Assembly (NCBI GenBank): GCA_014871385.1 | Contig: CM026430.1 | Span: 2,707,040-2,771,039, forward strand | Direction: 5' to 3' | Source: Ceratodon purpureus | Lineage: Eukaryota; Streptophyta; Bryopsida; Pseudoditrichales; Ditrichaceae | DNA: 64,000 nt | Part shown: positions 49,028 to 60,659 of the stretch, piece after piece | Layout: each line of letters opens with the position of its first letter | Position numbering within the stretch: the stretch's first letter is position 1 | Position numbers and translations under genes: made by a program | The notes under the pieces: model-generated | What the model was told of the DNA's origin: nothing | Databases searched by the model: none | What the model saw: only the letters and a program-made list of their open reading frames with translations

Positions 49028-51263
49028 TTAGAGGTGGCCGAATTTTTGTGCCTTGGCTTTCCAGCTACCTCCCGTTTTACCTTCTGCGACAACTCTATCG
49101 CCACTGTCTGGATGCGACAAATAGCATAGTTTATTCACCGCAATTGCTTCGCTACTAGAACGAGGTGGAAACTTCAACGCTAGATTGTCAAAGGTGTCAT
49201 CGTCTACTGATTCCAGCTCAGTCGGAAGTCCCCTGCCTCTGCTTGTTTTAGTGGGAATGTCAACAGAAACGTGATGCGGATCATGCAGCACTGGTGGAGG
49301 TGGCCTCTGTGTTGACATGTTAACTACAGCCCGAGGAGAAAGGAAGCCCTTCGAATTCGACCTTGGCTCCTGTGCAATTGACTCGGATGCAGTAGCACTC
49401 TCAACCATGGAGCCATTAGCTACAGATTGATCTAAGATGTCGGTGGAGACGGCTTGCATGTCCTCGATGCGTCTACTCCTCGGCCCAAGATTGTTTCGCG
49501 TGTTTGGAGTGAGGAGCACCGTTTCCGCACTCATCCATGATGGGGCTGGATCGACGAGACCTCCCGCTGCTGCCACCGGAGTATTCATACGAGCAGTCGG
49601 GGTCGGAAACGGGTCATTGAGAGCCGTCTCTGTATCCGGCGGAGGTGCGTCATTGACAATGGCTGGAGTTGGGGATGAGTTGGAATTTGCGTTCAGTAGA
49701 CGCAGAAGCATGTCCTTGAAGTCCCGTTGTGTATCCAACACTTCCGTCACCATTGCAATGTTCTGCGTGACTTGGGAGGCGAGGTCATCGAAGCGTGTCT
49801 CGAGCTGTGTTATGCGTGTCGACCCGCCCCCCTGAAATGTGAGGGAGTCAGGCTCCAAGCGCACTCGAGAGGACGGCCTACATGAATACTCAGGTGTGAT
49901 GCCTCCCTGCAAAAACACATCATGTTTGAACCCCCCTACCCGGTCATTCGATGTCCTTCCGAACTGTTAACGTACTTCCGAAGTGTAAATTTTGACATGA
50001 AGGGGCTGGGCCATATTCAAACTCACCTGAATGTGGCCTGGATTATCGTCCAGATCGTGTACTGGATCCCGAGCAGAGCCGCGCGTCGAGGCAGCTCGCA
50101 CGCTGCTAGAAGCATGCGCGGTTGAGCCGACCAAAGCAGACCCGCCCGATGGAATTGAAGAAGTTCCTGCGAAAGGTAACCTCTGAACATAGAATTTCAG
50201 TAATGGCTAATTCAGGGGAACCTGTGAATGGTAATTGTAACACAAGGAATACTGGAATTGCAGGAATGGGCAGCAAGTGAAATTCAATGAAATATCTGCA
50301 CTCCTCCCGAACTCAGTTTCAGACATGTATTACCTGGCTGTGTGTTGTGGATGTGGAGGCCGGACCTTGACTTCCATGGCTGATCGACTTCTGTGGTCCA
50401 AGCGCTCTTAGTGCAACCATCTGTTCACTCTCCGCCTTACCTGCCGCACTCACCCAGTATTTCCGCAATGTGCCAAATGCCTCATCTGGACATTTTTCGT
50501 GCTGCCCACCGGTTGTGGCAAAAAAATATTCTTTCCACTCTAATCTATCGTTCTTGACAATCCCTTTCAAGTATTGGGATAGGTATTGTGAACACAAGGG
50601 GTAATCGTACGTGAAAACTTCATCTAGTGCAGCATAGATTTTGTCAACAGCCTTCCCCCATGTCCCCTTCTTCCCTCTGTAGCTCCTAATGCTCTGGTCC
50701 ATGCATTGCCTAGCTATCAAACGAACCTGTCTATGCCATGTACTCTTCAATCCAATCGGCTTACATGTGGTGGTGGTAGGGACATGGACAACTGGTGACC
50801 GCCTCTGAGCATGTGCGTTGGCCATCTCCGTAAGGTATGGCTTCACATATTGTCGGTTGACCTTTCTCCGCTTGTTGTTGTCGTCTTCGGACATGCGCCA
50901 CGCCACCTCCGAGGGTGTACCACTACAGTCACCGGGGGCCACCGCGACGTGCGACTGGTTAGCAGGTACAGGAACTCTTCGATTAGGAACTGGAGTGGCC
51001 ATACCTTCATACGCGGGCATATGGAATCGGGATGGCGCATGTTCATGTTGTGCCCTTCGTCCCGTGTGGACCGCGTGGTGGCCATCCGTGTCCCACGCAC
51101 TTGGCCCAGACGCAGTCGGGCCGGCGAAGCAGTTATCCTCGCCACTTCCATGCCCCTGTCCGAAACCTTGCTCGAAGCCATCTCCATCATGATGATCGTC
51201 CTCGAACTCATCTTCGAAGGGGGCAGAGTCGTATGGAGGATAATCCGACAGTATATCGGCCAC
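49028..51263 (-). CDS. En/Spm (Transposase_24-like) protein, at least three exons
   Basis: Exons 51263-50334, 50182-50027 and 49906-49028 splice in phase 0 with GT-AG borders to about 654 residues. The N-terminal third is acidic and low-complexity. At residues about 175-300, a conserved-looking block runs TWHRQVRLIARQCMD, GKAVDKIYAALDEVF, LEWKEYFFATTGGQ, TLRKYWVSAAGKAESEQM and ISHGSQG. The pattern Trp-rich helix, SE-x(n)-R, then HxxGS resembles the Transposase_24 proteins carried by plant En/Spm (CACTA) elements. Exon 3 has a coiled coil (TRITQLETRFDDLASQVTQN) as often follows in that family. The first codon shown is not an ATG and is preceded by a stop in frame, so the true start is in an upstream exon; 51741-51504, with a good donor after HQSQ, is a candidate. 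No catalytic DDE domain is visible. It may be a transposon accessory gene or a domesticated one. Confidence 0.5.
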
Positions 51264-51741
51264 TCATGACGTGAAAGACGCTTAGCTCAGAGAGAATGTA
51301 AAATTGCACTGCTAGCGTCGACAAAATGTCTACACTGCCGTGGGACTCAATTACAAAATTCAATGTGATTATTCACGATTCCACTGGGTAGTACGAATGG
51401 CCGGCACATATGAAGAACACATGACATTGTGCGTACTGCGATTGACTAAATTACAGTACCTAAAATGATGCGGATTTCATGGAATTCGTGAGAAGTACCT
51501 GACTCTGATGGATCGAAGGACCTCTGCCCGGGCCTATGTCTCCAGCCTGAAGAGCACGCGCAGGAAAGACTCCCGATCCTTGTCTAATTGGCGACGTCAT
51601 CTTCCCTCCTCCAGTCGGACGATTAACCTCTGTGCAAAGCAGATGTGATTCTATAAGCCGGGGCCACGACTCTCCGGAGTCATATTGTGATGAAGATACC
51701 TCTGAGGTGCTAAATATCGAACATGAACCACATCCTGACAC

Positions 51742-52524
51742 TGATTGTGACTACTCCATACTGTTCGCACTCTGATTTGTACTAATTGAAGGGGAACTAA
51801 GACCTATGTTTCTAAGTGCCGATGTTCTGTGGAGGTGTGAAGTGTCGTAGAGCATGCGGCTTTAGGTTTAGGGTCCTCAATGTCGTGGTCCTCAGATATT
51901 AGAGCACTGAACTCGCCCAGCATAGAGGCTTCATTTAGATTAAGAGTGGACGTTCATGTTCAACTTTAGCGAGAGCTTGGACTGTATACTTTAGTGCGCC
52001 GCCGAGGAGAGACATCTTTTGAATGTACACATAGAGGCATCGATCAATGCAGTAAGGAAGTCGGCCACTCTATCCCACTGTTGACACGGGGAGGTCAGCA
52101 GCCAGTCGCACCGGGACACGCTGGACAGAAAGTAATGTATTCGAGCAACTCCGTCCACACACGAGGGAGCATTGAAGAGAGCCTAGGATATTTTGTTCCT
52201 GGTTATATTAGTTGGAGATCTGCAAGGGGAGCGTCGTGGTTGCCACTAGCTGCTGAAGACGAAGGATAATAAAATATACGAAAAAAGCAACAAATTGATG
52301 GATAAAATAGCGAGGGTAAACTAATATTTTGAGGGATAGATTTATAACAATAAAATACTGGAAAGAAAAAGATGAATAAATCTAATCTTCCTTCTTTGAC
52401 ATTGAAAAGAGAGTACATATTTGAGAGTAAAATTAATTCGAGAATTCATGATGGCTAAAATAAATATATGCAATTATTCATCAATAAATTCGTTGTATTA
52501 ATGCTTTATTAATATTTTCAACTT
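51742..52524. other. Gene-free DNA
   Basis: 51742-52270 is mixed composition with no recognised gene; it may hold the promoter of the - strand gene. From 52270 onward the DNA is AT-rich. Confidence 0.4.
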
Positions 52525-53022
52525 TGGACATAAAGTTTACCAATTTTACAAGGGCAGCCTCCAAAAATTACAAAATCAACCTTCAAAGTTTTTGGTATTT
52601 TTACAAATTTTTCTTTCAAAATCTGTCAAAATTTGAGATTTAGGAATTTTTTTTTAAAAATTATTCAATACTTTAAAAAACTCAAGGACTTCACTTCTAA
52701 CCGTTCACTTTTTTAAAAAACTTAAAGAATTTCACATCATTTAAGTTTTACCATATAGTAGTTTCTGTACCTTCTTCTAGAAAATAATTTGCATGAAAGC
52801 CAAAAAAGTGTAATGAGACTCTAAAATTTTGCATGGAGGTGCTCAACTTAGTTACCTACTTGGAAAAAAATATGAGCAAAATGTTCGAGGTAACAGTAAT
52901 CAAGTCTCCCTTGGCACCATTTAGAGTATGCCTTTTGCACAAAGAAAAAATAAATAAAAATAGTAAACTTTGAATGCTATAATCTCACACAAGGTAAAGA
53001 TCAAACCGTTGAAATTCGACAT
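52525..53022. mobile_element. Truncated copy of the TTAA/CCCC element family
   Basis: Matches 54288-54780 inside the complete copy at 54000-54927: the shared start is AAAGTTTACCAATTTTACAA and GGGCAGCCTCCAAAA, and similarity runs through CCTTCTTCT-GAAAATAATTT, CTAAAATTTTGCATG and GTTGAAATT. It stops abruptly at about 53021, where a CACTA-type terminus begins. Confidence 0.65.
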
Positions 53023-53070
53023 CACTACTAGAAATACCCTGTCGAAGCCACCTTTTTTTTGGTGCTTCGT
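53023..53070 (+). mobile_element. CACTA-type terminus (left end)
   Basis: CACTACTAGAAATACCC is the classic end of plant CACTA (En/Spm) elements. It is followed by a hairpin, CGAAGCCACC-T8-GGTGCTTCG, and by a second GAAGCCACACC-T9 at about 53141-53159, like the subterminal repeats of this superfamily. Homology to the interrupted TTAA element ends right here, supporting a true boundary. The partner end was not found in the window. Confidence 0.45.
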
Positions 53071-53160
53071 AGACTAAGATCAGGTGCAGCCCACTTCTGA
53101 AAACGTTGCATTTGATACTTTTATTTCGTGTCTACTTTGAAGCCACACCTTTTTTTTTCC

Positions 53161-54990
53161 CGTTCAAGTAACATAGCCACTATTTGAAGTGCAGCATCCA
53201 AATTTAATCAAGATGGTTATTGCACACACAAAGTTTGTTGAGTATAAGTAACATGAATGAAACAACAAAAGAAAGAAATAATATGTGTTCACTTATGTAA
53301 GTTAAACATATAAAAAATAAAAGAAACTAAATATTTTTCTTATAGAACATGAAATAAAATCTTGATGGATGGTCCAAAATGGTGGATAATTTGGATTATG
53401 AAGGAGTTCGCAAATAGTAGGGAAATGTAGTCTATTCTATTAAAAGAATTGCCTCCTCCAATAAGGAAATAAAAATATAAAAAAATGGAAGAGAGAATTG
53501 GGAAAAAAAATAAAAAAATAAAAAATAAAATAAATAAAAAATAAATAAAGAAGAAAAGATGAACGAACAAACAAACAAACAAACCAAAAATGAGGCATGC
53601 TCTATTTAGATTGTTTCTTTCTAGCTCGTATCAGGATAATGTAATTCACAAATATCATGGCTGAAAATTTGAAAGTAGTCTCATCTGCCAAAAAAACAGG
53701 ACACAAAATGAAAACCATAAAATCCTTAACTAAATTAGTGAACGTCAAATTTTTTTCCCTCGTCTAAGTATCAGAGACACTATTTGAAAAAGCAACTAAC
53801 TTTGATCAAGTTGGTTATTGCATAAACAAAGTGCGCTGGATATAAAGAAAATGAATTAAAATGAAAAAAGGGAAAAAAGGATTTGTGTGCATTTACCAAA
53901 ATGATATAAAAAAATAAAGTAAATTGAAAATTCTACCTACAAAACATAAGAATATTTTTTTTGGGGATGGTTCAGAATGATGGATAATTTGGATTTTAAC
54001 CCCTAACTATCCTTAAAACCCAAAATGGGTTTTTGTGAATTCGGGCAGCCTAGATGGGGAGGTTAAAAGTAATATTTTTTTTCAAGATTTTTACTGGATG
54101 CTCCCTTTATGGTAAGGTCTATGCAGTAAAAAATTTGAAGCCAAATTCCAATTTTAGAACCTTCATCTAGAAATTTTAGGTTTCAAGTCGAAAACAGGCA
54201 GTCTAAAATTAGGTCTTTTTTAAAAAACAAAAATTGAAATATTTTCATAACCAAATCAATACTCAAGTTCCATAGTGACCCAAGTCAAAAAGTTTACCAA
54301 TTTTACAAGGGCAGCCTCCAAAACTTACAAAGACAAGCTTCACAGTTTTTAGTAATTTTTGATTTTTTCCTTTAAAAATTTGTCAAAATTCGAGATTTTT
54401 GAATTTTTAAAAAATTTTTGTTCCTAAAAATCAAAAATTTATAAAGGTACCTACTCACCGTTCACTTTTTCTTAATCTCACAAATTGTTTTTGTAATGCA
54501 TGTTTTCCTATTTTGTCAATTTTATGCCTTCTTCTGGAAAATAATTTTTATGAAGGTCTAAAAAGCGTTGTTTTTCCCTAAAATTTTGCATGTGCATACC
54601 TAACCTAGTTAGCTACATGGAAAATAATATGACCAAATTTTGTGAAGTAATAATCAGTAAGTCTCCCTTTTGCCCATTTGCACCATGCCTCTTGGCCAAG
54701 GCCCAAAAAAATATCTGTTGAAACTTTGAACACTATGATCTCACTAATGAAAATCATCCAACGGTTGAAATTTGGATAAGTTCTTCCAAGAAGGGTTAGG
54801 TGCAAGATCTTACGGTTGAAATTCCAAAAAAAGTTTAAAAATTTGTTTCATATCCTCGGGAGGGCATAGTGGTAGAAACTCGCAGTTTTCAGTATTCAAG
54901 CTCTCAAAATACAAGGAAATTTAGGGATTAAAAGACATTCTTACGAATTGGCAAATTTGATCTAATCTATTAAAAAAACTACCTCCTACA
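53161..54990. repeat. Two direct repeat units of about 600 bp
   Basis: Unit 1 (about 53161-53480) and unit 2 (about 53758-53999, continued at 54928-54990) share TCAAG-TGGTTATTGCA, AAACATA-rich blocks, TGGATAATTTGGATT and a CTATTAAAA-CCTCC block. Unit 2 is split by the complete TTAA element at 54000-54927; unit 1 is the uninterrupted version. (AAAC)n and A-rich runs lie between them at 53500-53585. Confidence 0.6.
54000..54927. mobile_element. TTAA-flanked CCCC element, copy 3 (928 bp)
   Basis: Starts CCCCTAAC after TTAA (53996-53999) and ends TTTAGGGA before TTAA (54928-54931). The family motif GGTGCAAGATCTTACGGTTG is at 54799-54818. The uninterrupted site is at about 53380-53415. Ends are more diverged than in copy 2, so it is probably older. 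Confidence 0.65.
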
Positions 54991-55647
54991 GTAAGGGATA
55001 CACAAAAACAAAGAAGCTGTATCTTTTTTTCTTGGAGTGTTGTTGATTCTCTCCTAGTTCCGACTTCTTTCAATGGTAAATCATTTGGGGTCTCTCTACA
55101 TATGTATTCTCGATCTTGCAGTTTCCCTCTGTTGGAGCGTGTTTTCCTCTCCCTGTCTGAATGCAGCCTGAAGCTGGTTCTTTGACTGGATGTGATGAGG
55201 ATTGGACTGGAGTTCGTAGCACTGAGCTCCATTCTAATCGTGGAAGTGCTAATCTTTGTATATTATGATGGCTTTCGTTTGGTCTGAATTTAAAGCCTTT
55301 CTTTGAATTTTAAGATTGAGTAACAGTGGAAGGTGCATTGCGATTGCCATGGTCTCGGGTTAGCAGTTTACACAGAGTGTCTCAAGGATCTCTGTGATTC
55401 AATCAGTCGAGTGTATTTGTCCTTTTCCGGCTGTGAAGGGACCTTTTCTTGAGAATAACTCCGAGCTGGTGTTGATGTCACATTGGCTATGTTCATACGA
55501 AACTGATCTGAGATTCGGTGTCTTTGTCGATTTGATCGAGAAGATGAGAGTTAAGAATCCGTCTGTGTGGATATATATAGTGCAGTCTGTTGACTTGGTA
55601 CTTCGATGGTATTCCCTGATAAAGAATGGGTTTTATTATCGCAGGAG

Positions 55648-56656
55648 ATGATAGAGGATCAAGAGCGGCATCCTCGGACGCCTGGAACTCCCCAGACACC
55701 TGAAACTCCCCAGACACCTGAAACTCCCAAGTCACCACAAGCTCCGGAGTTACCTGAAACTCCTTTGTCACCTGAAACTCCAGGTTTGGTTGCAAGGTAT
55801 CTTTCCAGCACTTCAAGCCTGCCGTTAACGAGTAGATCAAGTCTTCGCACATCGAATTTCTCCCAAGTGCTCAGATTTCTTCTGAAGATTTGAATGTTTT
55901 CTAGAATTTGCTACGAATGCCGGTGTCACAAGGCTCAAGAAACTATTTTCCCTGTGCGTGAATGTCTTCCATGTTCGACATACCCGACCTGAGCAATAAT
56001 TCATACTCTCTGCAGGGATTGGAGTGGTCCCTCTGAAATGGAAGATCTAGAAGACGCGACTGGCGTTGAGCAGATCTACACAATGTCCACACCAGTAGAC
56101 GAGAAAACCATCTCACATGGCTTACTGTCGAAAGTGGCGAGTTGCATTGAGCAGCTCCGCGCAACGTCCACATCTGCAGAAGAGAAAGAGATCGTCTCGA
56201 GGATTTTATTTGAGTTGGCTGACACACAAGAGGACGCCAGGGCAGCAGTTGGTTCTCACACACAAGCTATGCCTTCCCTGGTTGCTTTGCTTAGATCTGG
56301 GACTTTGCCTGCCAAAGTGAATGCTGCTGCCATCATGGGGGTGTTGTGCAAGGAAGAGGATCTGTGAGTAAAAGTGCTTCTAGGTGGTTGCATTCCACCT
56401 TTGCTGGCTCTTCTGAAATCCACTTCTTCCGAGGCACAGACAGTGGCAGCTGATGCCCTGAATGCAGTTTCTGAAGGAGGTGCAAAGGATCACGTGGGCT
56501 CAAAAATCTTCTCCACGGAGGGAGTGGTTCTCAGCTTGTGGGAGCAGCTGCAGACGAGGCAGAACCTGGATCCTTCCCTTCCCGGATTACTCACCGGAGC
56601 CCTTCGGAACCTACAGTTCCTCTCAAATGTCCCATATCAAATGGGACTTTTGTGAG
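55648..56656 (+). pseudogene. CSI1: 5' fragment of a CELLULOSE SYNTHASE INTERACTIVE 1-like gene
   Basis: CSI1/POM2 links cellulose synthase complexes to cortical microtubules and is an ARM-repeat protein of about 2150 aa; only its first 300 or so residues are here. Exon 1 starts at 55648 (after a likely acceptor at 55644) and encodes TP-rich repeats (PQTPETPQTPETPKSP), ending VAR at 55800 with donor AAG|GTATCT. Exon 2 starts at 56018 (DWSGPSEMEDLED) and continues through CIEQLRATSTSAEEKE, GSHTQAMPSLVALLRSG, NAAAIMGVLCKEEDL and [18 protein letters not shown], colinear with CSI1. A TGA stands at 56365-56367 where the family has Arg (DLRLKVLLGG), and similarity ends after TGALRNLQF at about 56625. 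The two defects and the missing 85% mark a pseudogene, probably a duplicated or transposon-captured piece with its own upstream region. Confidence 0.75.
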
Positions 56657-56679
56657 AGGCTTGGATATAAGTGACCACT

Positions 56680-57391
56680 GTAACATGTTGTAATGCAAAT
56701 GGGGTACCAAGTATGATGAGATTGACGTGGCAACCAATGTGGTGCTTGTGCCGGATTTCATCCACCCTTGGACCCCCCCCCCATTCGTCCCTCCCCACTC
56801 TGCCCTCTCCGCAGTCCCACCTACCGGCCCTTAGTCTCCTTTATAGACTTTTACACAACTTTTTAATTTAATTTTTGCTTTTATTTAAAAATTCTTGAAT
56901 ATGCGCAAATAAATTAAATATGAATAAACTAACATACAAGATTTTATTTTATTTTCAAAGGTGTACTTTTAGAATGTCAAGATTGTCATTCTCTACATTT
57001 TATTTCAGTAAAATGAAGAAAATGACAATTTAAATACATTCCAAAACTATATATATATACACATATTGAACTAAAAAAGTTGATGATTTGATGATTGTAG
57101 AGTTTTCCAAAGTATGCAAAATGCTTTTGTATCAAAAAGCCTTTTCTTTTCAAATCAATCTTCTTTGTGTTGTCTAAATTCTCGAAAGTGGATTCTCAAT
57201 TGAACTTTGTTCATAGGAATAGCAATTTACAGCTCTAGGCAACGCTCATAAAACCAAGATGTACGCCATAGAGTGCAAAACCTTGAAAAAGACCCTTCGT
57301 CTTTTCTTAATTTGCAAGAACTATCTGATTTCCATTTTTTACAATGCCAAACATCACTCCTCTCAAGGTATTGTTTAAAGCATTGAAACAA

Positions 57392-57394
<3 letters not shown>
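56680..57394. other. Gene-free AT-rich DNA
   Basis: Begins with a C-rich patch at about 56768-56830 and then turns AT-rich. Nothing was recognised. Confidence 0.45.

Positions 57395-57445
<51 letters not shown>
57395..57445. repeat. (AC)n microsatellite, about 51 bp
   Basis: About 25 uninterrupted AC dinucleotides. Confidence 0.98.
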
Positions 57446-57446
<1 letters not shown>

Positions 57447-59053
57447 GTTTCTACAGAATTATCTTGTGCAAACTTAAAAATTCAATACATTCTTTATTGC
57501 AAGACTAGCTTCCAAAGCTAGGACACACATTTTACATTGTATGGAGCTTAACAAATCGAGGGAGAAGGTGATATACTCAACTTCTCAAGGGCTATACCTT
57601 TTCTCAAGCGGTGTACCTTTAAGTTGGCACTTCTTCTTAAGGTTGAGACTCCTTATAAATTCGTACCCTTTAACAAGGAATACATCTCTTAATAAGGGAT
57701 GCACCTCTTGATATGTTCACACCTAACATGTATTCTTATGTTTTATTCTTAAGCTATTTACTATTCATAATGTGTACTAAGTTTCTTTAAGTCCTTTTCA
57801 CATTCTAAGAATATCATTCTACTTTAAGCACTTAGTTTCTAATTTTTAAGGTTTTTAATGCTATATTTTCTTATTCTTTAAGAAATAAGGCTTAAAACTA
57901 AAAAGTAGCTCTACATAGCCCCCTTATTTATCATGAAGATGCCCTTGTCGAATAATATATTTCTTCAATGTTAATTGTATTTCTTACCCCTCTATGGAAG
58001 TAATTTGAGGAAGGATCTTTAAAGCTTTAACTTGTCACTTCCATTCTTTGAAGAAGATTTTATCACTCTTACAATAACAATTTTACTTTGATCTTGTTAT
58101 TGTATAAGTGTTTTTCCTTTAAGGATTATTCTTGAATTAGGCCTTTAAGTACTCCATAATTCTTTTATAGAGTTGTATTACAAATCCTTCAACTTTGGTT
58201 TTACATTTATGTACACTTTTCTTTTGGTTTCTTGTTTCTTGATTATAGTCTTTCAGTTGTCTTCATTGTCTAGCACATTGAAATCTATGTATGACTTCTT
58301 GGTGATATTCTTAGTAAGTCTTGGATCATTTCCTTTTAAAATATGATTTTATCAACTATACAATTTAAGAGACTCAATTTCTATTAACAACCTCTCATCA
58401 TTGGCAATATGACCTGAATTTCCTTACTCGTTCAACTTTTCTCTCAATGATGTTCTTTCAACAATCATTTCTCAAGATTTTATTGTGATGGATTTCCAAA
58501 ATTAGTGAACGGAAAATCATTCTCCAAAGAACTTCAGTCCTTCATAGTTTTCCTGGTTCACTGGGAAAATCAACTCAAGAAGCAAATATCCATTTAAAAT
58601 TTAACAAATTCAATTCAAAAAATCCATCAATAGATGATAATAACTATTCGATAGTCCATGAAACAAAAGCAGAATCTTATGATTTTTCAATGGTCTAAAC
58701 AAAAATCAAAAATAAAAAATAAATCATGCAACAGATCAAATTTCTAGAATGTAAACGGAGCCGGTCATCAACAGTTGTTATGATTTCGGAGTATACTAGG
58801 GAACGGCCTTTCTTTATAAATCTACTATGTTAAACATATAATGAAGGTTCATATAATATAAGAGTTTACATTCATTGAAGTAAAAAAATATTCTAAATGT
58901 TTAAAGAATAATCTAGGTAAAAGAAAAATACCATTATGCATATGAAATGGAATGTTTATAGTCCACATACAAATCCAAAATCATATAATGAAAACGATAT
59001 ATTCAACATTGTGCATTTCTCTATACACAAAGAAAAGTGATAAGATATAAAAT
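57446..59053. other. AT-rich gene-free DNA
   Basis: No gene, terminal repeat or array was recognised. Short direct repeats such as CCTTTAA-containing words occur at 57590-57700. It should contain the 3' end of the - strand gene ending at 59054. Confidence 0.45.
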
Positions 59054-60544
59054 CTAAGCAGCACCATAAAATCTCTCAGAATCTAGCCAACTCTTAGTCA
59101 TACGGTCATTAATACCGTCATGGAGTTTCTGCTGTAATAGATGGTAACCCTGGAAAAATGTACAACTCTGAAACAAAGCAATGCCCAATTGTCCTGTTGA
59201 TCCAATAGTCTTCGAACAATGAACTATCTCATTGCTTTTGCAAAGAAGAATATCTCCGATAGCAGGCTCAAAATAGTAACCAAGAGCTGGAAAATAAAAC
59301 CTCGTTTCATTTCCAGCATCATCTTGAGTACCTACATTCAAAAAATACAATTACAATTGAATTAAATAACATAAAAACAAAAAAAGATAATAAAGACATA
59401 ATATAAAGTTTGAAGAATTACAGAATACTTACCATTGGCTCCCAACCATATAAAGAAGCCATAATTCTGATCTCCTTCGTCTGTATGGGGGTTACAGGAA
59501 TAATCCTTGGTAACACTGATAGCTGTGAAAGGAGATTCACCAACTCTACCAACACCAGCTGGTAGATTCTCCTTGGCCCAAATCATCTCCGACTGCTCCA
59601 AGACTAGAGAAAATAGGGACCTCAAATGGTGGTAAAGCATAGAAGCTAACTTATCACCATAAGAGTAGCAGAGAGGATCATCCTGCTTAAACCTACAAAA
59701 ATATTTACAAAAAAATAGATTTATGTAAAAGTAATTATAAAGACTTAAACTATAGATAGACAAAACAAAATGTTAAAAAATATACATAAAAGTAGTCTTT
59801 GTTTAATAAAACTTACCTTCCAATATAACCTTGGCCATGGCGGAAACCGGAGCACATCATTTTAGTTCCACCTTTTATCCCTTCTTTCTTATCATCATTC
59901 TTCACACGATTACCTTTTTTCTCAAGGTATAATGCCAAGGTAGTCATCTCCTTATCATCACTCTCATTGAATTCTCCATTCACAATTTGAAGAAGAAATT
60001 CATTTCCACCATTAGAAAGGATAGTGGTCGGCCCTGTAAGCTTCTTAAAATCTGGAATCGCTGAAGGTAAATCAAAGTTCTTCCAGAACTTCTTCGTCTG
60101 CTTTGCTCCTTGATTGCCATGAATTATCTTCGGTACCTAAGAACCCCTGTAACCTAATGGAGATGGAGGAGGATAGAAAGGTTGAACAGTAGACAAGTGT
60201 TTTTTGAACACATGATGCTCAAGCTGTTCATAATTTGCTGGTAAATTCCCCCTTTGACAACACTCCTTGTCACATATGAAACTCTTTCTCCCTTCCATCC
60301 AACTGAGACCCTGCTTCAATAGAAAAGGGTAGAATAGCTCCAACTTCTCCATGTTCTTATGAATTCTCCCCTTGAAGTGTTCTTCAAGTCCTTGGCGAGC
60401 AACTATTTTCGAACATGCGGAACAGAAGAAATCTTCATCTTCCTCCAATGTGAAATCTTGACCACTTGGTAAGCTAACATTCTCCCGATGCCGTTTTGAT
60501 GGTCGTTTAGTTGGTCTTCTATTTCCTCTTTTTTAGTCTGCCAT
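59054..60544 (-). pseudogene. U1-type zinc finger + TET/JBP-like 2-oxoglutarate dioxygenase, decayed
   Basis: Exons 60544-59817, 59692-59433 and 59331-59054 join in one frame (421 codons) with good GT-AG sites. A matrin/U1-type finger comes first: FFCSACSKIVARQGLEEHF then HKN (C-x2-C-x11-H-x5-H), followed by a second Cys/His cluster (FICDKECC to HHVFKKH). The C-terminal half has the double-stranded beta-helix signature of the TET/JBP oxygenases: NPHTDEGDQNYGFFIWLG (the iron-binding HxD), FPALGYYFEPAIGDILL, the distal His in EIVHCSK, and GQLGIALFQ. In that family the last motif normally carries the 2-oxoglutarate-binding Arg; here Gln (CAA, 59191-59189) stands there. In-frame stops occur at codon 4 (60535-60533) and at 60139-60137, where similarity and frame simply continue. 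TET/JBP enzymes oxidise 5-methylpyrimidines in DNA; seed plants are not known to use them. Another 2OG-oxygenase family is possible. The gene may still be read from an internal ATG. Confidence 0.55.
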
Positions 60545-60659
60545 CCTGTATCAAACAAATTTAAAATTTCATGAAAATAAAAAATCATATTAAAAAAAGG
60601 AAACATCTACTATATACATTTAGTTAAATTTTTATTAGATTTTTATATTAAAGAGAACA

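Noticed and set aside
56038-56656. Reading the ARM-repeat piece as a working short gene
   Set aside because: The stop at 56365 falls where the family is conserved, and the piece ends inside the first 300 residues of a protein of about 2150.
57227-57442. CVCV-repeat frame on the - strand
   Set aside because: Translation of the (AC)n microsatellite.
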